From assembly GCF_018860765.1 (NCBI RefSeq), contig NZ_JAHKPV010000019.1, forward strand, positions 501,972-565,971: DNA of 64,000 nucleotides, in the 5' to 3' direction. This DNA comes from Marinobacter salexigens. Lineage in GTDB: Bacteria; Pseudomonadota; Gammaproteobacteria; Pseudomonadales; Oleiphilaceae. The translations under genes were made by a program, and so were the position numbers. The notes beneath the pieces are model-generated. The model was not told the DNA's origin. It worked only from the letters and a program-made list of their open reading frames with translations, and did no database searches. Positions 58,954-64,000 of this stretch are shown piece after piece (positions within the stretch are counted from its first letter, which is position 1; each line of letters opens with the position of its first letter).

Positions 58954-58976
58954 ATTCAATTGTATGGTAAGAAATA

Positions 58977-60386
58977 ATGACCAGAAAACGACTCATAACG
59001 GGGCTGTTGCTAGTAAGCATAAGTGTGCCGGTACACGCAGCCTCCCACGCGGGCTTTCCGTTACAAGATACACCCGATACCGGTGGCGACGGCACGGTTC
59101 AGCAATTCGACACCAACGCCTACTCTCTGCCTCAGGGTAACCTCTCCATGACGAAACGTCTGGATTTCAGTGTAGGCAACAGCTTCTTCCGCAACCCCTG
59201 GGTTGAAGCGCCTGCTAGCACCACGGCCCGGGATGGCTTAGGCCCCTTGTTTAATACTAATTCCTGTCAGGGCTGCCACATAAAAGATGGGCGCGGTCAT
59301 CCGCCCGGCGTTGATGAGCCGCCCGTATCACTGTTCTTACGCTTGGCTGTTCCGGCAAATCCGGAGGTAGACGCGGACATTCTGCTTACTCATGGTTTTA
59401 AACCTGCACCGGTTTACGGCAGCCAACTGCAAACAGCCGCCCTACCCGCATTTAAACCAGAAGCGAGTATGGTGCTTTCATGGAACAAAATAACCAAAAC
59501 TCTAGCTGACGGCACAGAGGTCGAACTTAGAGAGCCTGTTTACAGGATAGAGAACCCGAACTACGGCCCACTGCCCGAAGATCTTCTGATTTCTCCAAGA
59601 GTTGCACCTCCGATGATTGGCATGGGGTTGCTCGAGGCAATTCCAATTTCTGACTTGGAAACCTTAGCAGATCCACAGGATGCAAACGGTGATGGCATTT
59701 CAGGAAAGCTGAATCAGGTCTGGAATCTGGAAACACAGCAAACTGCCCCCGGCCTTTTCGGCTGGAAAGCGGCGGAACCCAATGTTCACCAGCAAAGCAT
59801 GGGCGCCTTTGCAGGCGATATGGGGCTAACATCCAGCCTAAAACCTACTACCGACTGCACGCCGGAGCAAAAATGTGAACAGTTTCCGGACGGCGGCCAG
59901 CCAGAAGTCAGCGACAAGATCGCAAACTTTGTCACCTTTTACGCCAAGAGCTTAGCGGTGCCCGCACGACGGAACATGGAGAACCCTTCCGTACAACGAG
60001 GCGCGCGGTTATTTAACGAAGCCGGGTGCGCAGGGTGTCACACTCCACGACACACCACCGGGACCGACCCAGATCGGCCGGACTTGAGCAATCAAACTAT
60101 CTGGCCTTACACCGACATGCTGCTGCACGATATGGGCCCTGCCCTTGCCGATGGCCGCGATGAGTTTCTGGCAAACGGAAGCGAATGGCGCACCCAGCCA
60201 CTTTGGGGCATAGGTTTGGCGCAAACCGTTAATCCGCAAGCCGGTTTTTTGCATGATGGTCGAGCGCGCACGGTGGAAGAGGCCATTCTCTGGCACGGTG
60301 GCGAAGCAGCCCCGGCTGTAGCCCAATTCAGCCAATTCAGCGCCGACAACCGACAAGCTCTGCTCAACTTCCTGAATTCACTTTAA
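58977..60386 (+). CDS. Di-haem oxidoreductase (DUF1111 family), exported
   Basis: A 469-residue periplasmic c-type cytochrome. The signal peptide ends VPVHA. Two haem-binding CxxCH motifs are visible: NSCQGCHIKDGRG (about residue 98) and AGCAGCHTPRH (about 347). Blocks such as LGPLFNTNSCQGCH, EARVGLLEAIP-like MIGMGLLEAIP, NGDGISGKLNQVW and LHDMGPALADG identify the family. The homologous Pseudomonas gene is in the same iron-regulated operon. An electron-transfer role that supports iron handling by the flanking imelysins is inferred. Confidence 0.92.
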   Translation: MTRKRLITGLLLVSISVPVHAASHAGFPLQDTPDTGGDGTVQQFDTNAYSLPQGNLSMTKRLDFSVGNSFFRNPWVEAPASTTARDGLGPLFNTNSCQGCHIKDGRGHPPGVDEPPVSLFLRLAVPANPEVDADILLTHGFKPAPVYGSQLQTAALPAFKPEASMVLSWNKITKTLADGTEVELREPVYRIENPNYGPLPEDLLISPRVAPPMIGMGLLEAIPISDLETLADPQDANGDGISGKLNQVWNLETQQTAPGLFGWKAAEPNVHQQSMGAFAGDMGLTSSLKPTTDCTPEQKCEQFPDGGQPEVSDKIANFVTFYAKSLAVPARRNMENPSVQRGARLFNEAGCAGCHTPRHTTGTDPDRPDLSNQTIWPYTDMLLHDMGPALADGRDEFLANGSEWRTQPLWGIGLAQTVNPQAGFLHDGRARTVEEAILWHGGEAAPAVAQFSQFSADNRQALLNFLNSL

Positions 60387-60397
60387 CGGAGCCTGAT

Positions 60398-61447
60398 ATG
60401 AAGCGACTAATACTGACACTCTTTCTGGCCTCGTCACTGATCACCGCGCCACTAATGGCAGCAGACGCCAACGGCGCCAATGAGTCGACAGCTGTTTATC
60501 GAACGCAATGGCATAAAGATATGCTAGCGGGCTACCAGAGTCTGGCAACACAGAGCCAAGCGCTGGAAAGCCAAGCGCAGACCTACTGCCAAAGCCCGTC
60601 CTCTGAAGAGCTGGAGGCAACTAAGCGCCTTTGGTTGGATGCGTTTCTCGCGTGGCAGCAGGTGCGCTTTATAGATTTTGGGCCTGTAGAAGAAAATAAC
60701 CGTGCCTGGCAATTCCAGTTCTGGCCAGACCCAAAAAATTTGGTTGCGCGCAAAGCTTCCTATTTGCTCAAAGACGAGGCACCCATTACACCTGAAAAAA
60801 TTGGTGAGTCCGGCGTCGCCGTACAAGGCTTTCCAATGGTTGAGTACCTGCTTTACGACCAGACATTTAGTAGAAGCGAAAGCGCCCTTCCGGCAGGGCG
60901 TAGTTGTCAGTTGCTAGTGGCCGTGACCCGTCATATCGCCCGCAACGGCGAAACGCTGGCTAATGATTGGAAAGGTTTTCAGAGCAACTACCTTGGCAGC
61001 GAGCAGTACACAGATACAACTATTCGTGCCGCCATGGCTGGACTGGAAATTCTTGAGGAGCGTCGTCTGGCCACACCCATGGGGTTGCGCGGCAATGGCA
61101 AGCGCTCGATTTACAGCGCTGATGCATGGCGCAGCGGAGCCAGCCTAATCGCCGCAGACGCAAGTGTTCAGGGGCTAAAGAAGCACTTCATGCCAGCCTT
61201 TTCAAAGCTCCTTAATGATCGTGAGCAAACCGACTTGGCTAAACGGATTGAGCAACAATTTGAGGAAGTACTCGCTAACTTTCCCGAACTCGATCGCCCG
61301 ATGGCACCGTTGCTGTCTGACGACAACGCATTCAAACCCCTTCAAAGCCTTTATGTAGACCTCACACAGCTCACTGCTCTGGTGAATGATCGGGCTGCGG
61401 TTGAGCTTGGAGTTGTACGCGGCTTTAACTCCAGCGATGGTGACTGA
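60398..61447 (+). CDS. Second imelysin-family protein, GxHxxE histidine absent
   Basis: A 349-residue exported protein (signal SLITAPLMA cleaved before ADANG). It has the imelysin repeats: RLWLDAFLAWQQVRFIDFGP and GFPMVEYLLYDQTF. In the latter the signature histidine is replaced by proline (GFPMVE), while the Glu is kept. ACGGAG seven bases before the ATG and an 11-base gap to the cytochrome gene show it belongs to the same operon. Probably periplasmic rather than lipid-anchored, unlike the first imelysin. Confidence 0.9.
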   Translation: MKRLILTLFLASSLITAPLMAADANGANESTAVYRTQWHKDMLAGYQSLATQSQALESQAQTYCQSPSSEELEATKRLWLDAFLAWQQVRFIDFGPVEENNRAWQFQFWPDPKNLVARKASYLLKDEAPITPEKIGESGVAVQGFPMVEYLLYDQTFSRSESALPAGRSCQLLVAVTRHIARNGETLANDWKGFQSNYLGSEQYTDTTIRAAMAGLEILEERRLATPMGLRGNGKRSIYSADAWRSGASLIAADASVQGLKKHFMPAFSKLLNDREQTDLAKRIEQQFEEVLANFPELDRPMAPLLSDDNAFKPLQSLYVDLTQLTALVNDRAAVELGVVRGFNSSDGD

Positions 61448-61457
61448 GGAGCAGCCA

Positions 61458-62558
61458 ATGCCTGAACTGACTCGCAGAAGCCTGATTAAGGCCACGCTTG
61501 CTGGTAGCGCAGCACTCACCTTCTCAGGTTGCGGTATGCTACCGCGCAAAGCTGGCAGCAATAGCCCACAGCAGTACACGGGGGCAATCGGTTTGGCAGA
61601 CGGTCGATTTGCGGTGGGCGCCATAGCCCCGAGTGGGCAAATGCTATGGCAGGCCCCGGTTAATACTCGCTGCCATAGCGGCTGCAACCGACCGGGCACC
61701 GCCGAAGTACTGTTCTTTGAACGCAGGCCTGGCTGGGCGTTCTACGTACTTAACAGCAAAACGGGCGAACAACGGCACCGCATTGAAGCGGTCAAAGGCG
61801 AGCATTTTGTGGGTCATGGCGTATTCTCGCCAGACGGTCGCTATTTGTACGCTCCCGTTAACCGCTATGAACCCGGAGAAGGCATTATCGCAGTTTACGA
61901 TAGCCATCAAAATTATCGACGGGTGGATACCTTTGAGCTGAACGGCATAGGCCCACATCAGATCACCATGCATCCAGACGGCCAAACACTGGTGGTGGGA
62001 TTGGGGGGCATACTTACTCATCCGGATTACGATCGCATCAAGCTAAACCTGCCTACCATGAAGCCTGCACTGGTGATGATGGATAGAGTCTCAGGCAATA
62101 TTCTCGCTCGGTTCCGGCCATCCCACCACCAACTCAGTACCCGGCATGTCGATGTGTCGCCAAACGGCACCGTTTTCGCAGCCTATCAATACCAAGGCCC
62201 AATCCACGAGCTACCGCCGCTCGTCGCCCGCTACCACAATGGGCATTATGAAGAGGTTGACTTTGGTGAGTCCGTTCACCGGGAGCTGGGTAATTATATT
62301 GCCAGCATAGTTGCGCATCCGGAGAACGAACTGGTCGCCATTGCCTCTCCGATTGGAGGCACAGCTCTGATCTTCAATGGACGCACTGGAGAGGTGATTG
62401 AAAAAAGCGCCATTGCAGACTGTGCTGGCGTTGAAGCACTGGCAGGTGGGGATTTTCTGGTGTCCTCAGGGCGTGGCAAGCTGGTTCGCATGGGCAAGGG
62501 AAAGCCGGGCGTAGAGGTCGCCAGCATGCCCGTTCAGTGGGACCATCATCTGGTGTAA
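61458..62558 (+). CDS. DUF1513-family Tat-exported protein
   Basis: A 366-residue protein, likely a beta-propeller. The N-terminus has a Tat motif (TRRSLIKATLAGSAALTFSGC) that ends in a lipobox-like SGC, so it may be a Tat-exported lipoprotein. Blocks include GHGVFSPDGRYLYAPVNRYE, GPHQITMHPDGQTLVVGLGGI, RHVDVSPNGTVFAAYQYQG and ASPIGGTALIFNGRTGEV. It is the last of the four Fur-linked genes, as in Pseudomonas. Start at ATG with GAGGAGC upstream; a longer frame overlaps the imelysin gene. The Tat route suggests a cofactor or metal bound before export. Confidence 0.9.
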   Translation: MPELTRRSLIKATLAGSAALTFSGCGMLPRKAGSNSPQQYTGAIGLADGRFAVGAIAPSGQMLWQAPVNTRCHSGCNRPGTAEVLFFERRPGWAFYVLNSKTGEQRHRIEAVKGEHFVGHGVFSPDGRYLYAPVNRYEPGEGIIAVYDSHQNYRRVDTFELNGIGPHQITMHPDGQTLVVGLGGILTHPDYDRIKLNLPTMKPALVMMDRVSGNILARFRPSHHQLSTRHVDVSPNGTVFAAYQYQGPIHELPPLVARYHNGHYEEVDFGESVHRELGNYIASIVAHPENELVAIASPIGGTALIFNGRTGEVIEKSAIADCAGVEALAGGDFLVSSGRGKLVRMGKGKPGVEVASMPVQWDHHLV

Positions 62559-62592
62559 AAGCCCGTAATCTGTACTTTAAGAGTTCAGGGCT

Positions 62593-62632
62593 TTATTCCG
62601 GGGGTCAGGACCGTATTCCGGGGTTCAGGAGC
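62593..62632. repeat. Two tandem 20-bp units
   Basis: TATTCCGGGGGTCAGGA and TATTCCGGGGTTCAGGA occur 20 bases apart with one mismatch, between the DUF1513 stop and the MFS gene. A third partial copy (GAGTTCAGGGC) precedes them. Confidence 0.6.
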
Positions 62633-62681
62633 GCCTGCCCGGCTGGTATCCTTGGCTATCCATTTTCCGGAGGACGCCGGC

Positions 62682-64000
62682 TTGTCCCAGCAACAGACAC
62701 CTTCACAGAACAATATATCGCCACAAGAAAGCACCGACGCAGCAACCGGCACTCTGGAACGCTCAGTCGACCGGCTCTATAGCCTGATTGCCAACGAAGA
62801 GGACGCCCGTGTCTGCAAAGACATCCCGGCGGAAGCCTGCCATGTGGTACCTCGAAATTTCTTCCTGATTTTGGCAGCCAACGTGTTGACCAAGCTGGGC
62901 GACCTGCTGATCAGCCCCAAAACGGTGCTTGCTTGGTTGATGAGCGCCATTGGAGCGCCCGCACTGGTGGCATGGCTTGTGCCCATCCGGGAATCCGGCT
63001 CTATGGTGCCCCAGATGATGATCGCAGCCTGGGTTCGCCGTAAACCTGTGCGCAAATGGTTCTGGACTCTCGGCAGCTTAGGTCAAGCGGCCAGTGTTTC
63101 GGCCATGGCTGCTTGCGTCTGGTTTCTTGACGGCTATACCGCCGGTAGCGGCATTATTGCCGCGCTGATCGTGTTTTCTCTATCGCGGGGCTTCTGCTCT
63201 GTGGCCATGAAAGACGTTCAGGGAAAGTGTATTCCGAAAACTCGCCGAGGTAGGCTCTCGGGCCTTGCGGCCACCATAGGCGGCACCGCTACTGTTGTTT
63301 TAACGGTGTTACTGTTCTGGGAGCGCGGCGACCCCACTTTGGCATTTTATAGTCTGTTACTTCTGCTCGCCGCCGCGTTGTGGATCATTGCCGGGCTGCT
63401 GTTTGCTGGTGTCGATGAACATGAGGGGGAGACTGGTGGCGGCGGTAACGCTCTCGCTGAAGCTCTGCATAGCCTGTCGCTGCTGCGCGATGACGCACCC
63501 TTTCGAAACTTTGTTATCACTCGTGCTTTGCTACTGTGCTCGGCACTGGCCTCGCCCTATTTCGTTGTACTGGCTCAGAAGGAATCGGATACTGGTTTAA
63601 TGCTTGGCGTGTTTCTTTTGGCGAGTAGTTTGGCCAGCTCGGTATCCGCCAGCTTTTGGGGCTGGATGGCAGATACTTCCAGCCGGCGAGTAATGATTCG
63701 TGGCGCGGCTATTGCCAGTGCGGTGTGTTTGGGCGTTGGTCTAACCGCCATGTTTGCCGGCACAGGTGTTGGCAACGGCTGGTTTTACCCACTAGCCTTC
63801 TTTACATTGAGCATTGCCCATGCAGGCGTGAGACTGGGCCGAAAAACCTACTTGGTAGATATGGCAGGGGGCAACAAGCGCACAGATTACACTGCCGTCA
63901 GCAATACTGTGATCGGCTTTTTGTTACTTGCAACCGGAGGGCTAACTGCCCTGCTCTCACTGATATCAAACTCAGCGGTGATTGTGGTACTTGGCTTGAT
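62682..64000 (+). CDS. MFS transporter, TTG start, 3' end outside the window
   Basis: The frame is open from the TTG at 62682 to the end of the window (439 codons). GGAGGA lies eight bases before the TTG. A polar N-terminal ~60 residues (SQQQTPSQNNISPQES...) comes first, then at least ten membrane helices with MFS-type loops: LTKLGDLLISPKTVLAWLM, RKPVRKWFWTLGSLGQAAS, KTRRGRLSGLAATIGGT and FWGWMADTSSRRVMIRGAAI (the A-motif-like loop between half-domains). KDVQGKCIPKTRRG after helix 4 recalls antiporters. The substrate is unknown. Lack of an early ATG makes this gene easy to miss. Confidence 0.88.
   Translation, partial: MSQQQTPSQNNISPQESTDAATGTLERSVDRLYSLIANEEDARVCKDIPAEACHVVPRNFFLILAANVLTKLGDLLISPKTVLAWLMSAIGAPALVAWLVPIRESGSMVPQMMIAAWVRRKPVRKWFWTLGSLGQAASVSAMAACVWFLDGYTAGSGIIAALIVFSLSRGFCSVAMKDVQGKCIPKTRRGRLSGLAATIGGTATVVLTVLLFWERGDPTLAFYSLLLLLAAALWIIAGLLFAGVDEHEGETGGGGNALAEALHSLSLLRDDAPFRNFVITRALLLCSALASPYFVVLAQKESDTGLMLGVFLLASSLASSVSASFWGWMADTSSRRVMIRGAAIASAVCLGVGLTAMFAGTGVGNGWFYPLAFFTLSIAHAGVRLGRKTYLVDMAGGNKRTDYTAVSNTVIGFLLLATGGLTALLSLISNSAVIVVLGL

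Overview
The window looks like chromosome of a marine gammaproteobacterium close to Marinobacter, with a Pseudomonas-like gene order. This rests on a fimX-serB-parC-parE neighbourhood, a complete acyclic terpene utilisation (atu) cluster in the Pseudomonas order, serA divergent from a D-2-hydroxyglutarate dehydrogenase, and an imelysin/di-haem iron operon. It is an inference from gene content, not from a marker gene. I saw no rRNA, tRNA, insertion sequence, prophage or CRISPR array.

Layout. 1-8.4 kb: the end of epmB, a fimX-linked unknown gene, a FimX-type degenerate GGDEF/EAL protein, then serB and parC on the minus strand. 8.5-14 kb: a small membrane protein, a chemoreceptor, a YceI/cytochrome b561 pair and an SLC13-type permease with RCK_C domains. 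14.2-19.4 kb: parE, then a PrcB-like lipoprotein paired with a large subtilisin-family lipoprotein protease. 19.5-23.8 kb: a three-gene TRAP system (lipoprotein, solute receptor, fused permease) that resembles the TPR-protein-associated TRAP type. 24-36.6 kb: atuR divergent from atuABCDEFGH, which degrades citronellol/geraniol-type terpenes through geranyl-CoA carboxylase (AtuC+AtuF). 37-49 kb: housekeeping and metabolic genes (quinone oxidoreductase, TRIC channel, purine permease-apt, FAH-family hydrolase, ABC1 kinase, sirtuin, D2HGDH/serA, OmpA-like lipoprotein, two hydrolases). 49.3-57 kb: GIY-YIG and EamA genes behind a sigma-54 two-component system, a DUF4168 exported protein with a sigma-54-like promoter, MscS with an unknown partner, and rlmJ. 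57.1-62.6 kb: a Fur-box-controlled operon of imelysin, di-haem oxidoreductase, imelysin and DUF1513. 62.7 kb to the end: an MFS transporter with a TTG start, cut by the window edge.

The most unusual feature is a family of six intergenic elements of about 105-120 bp, confined to 26.6-36.9 kb. Each has a conserved core of two small hairpins with CATCCATG-like tips. The core is enclosed by a long stem of 26-32 bp whose sequence differs completely between copies but pairs almost perfectly within each copy. Four copies sit inside the atu operon and two just after it. This is a folded repeat architecture (three-way junction) that ordinary terminators or REP elements do not explain. Other points of note are a sirtuin lacking the zinc-ribbon cysteines, a second imelysin lacking the GxHxxE histidine, and a probable sigma-54 circuit with a perfect 14-bp palindromic upstream site.
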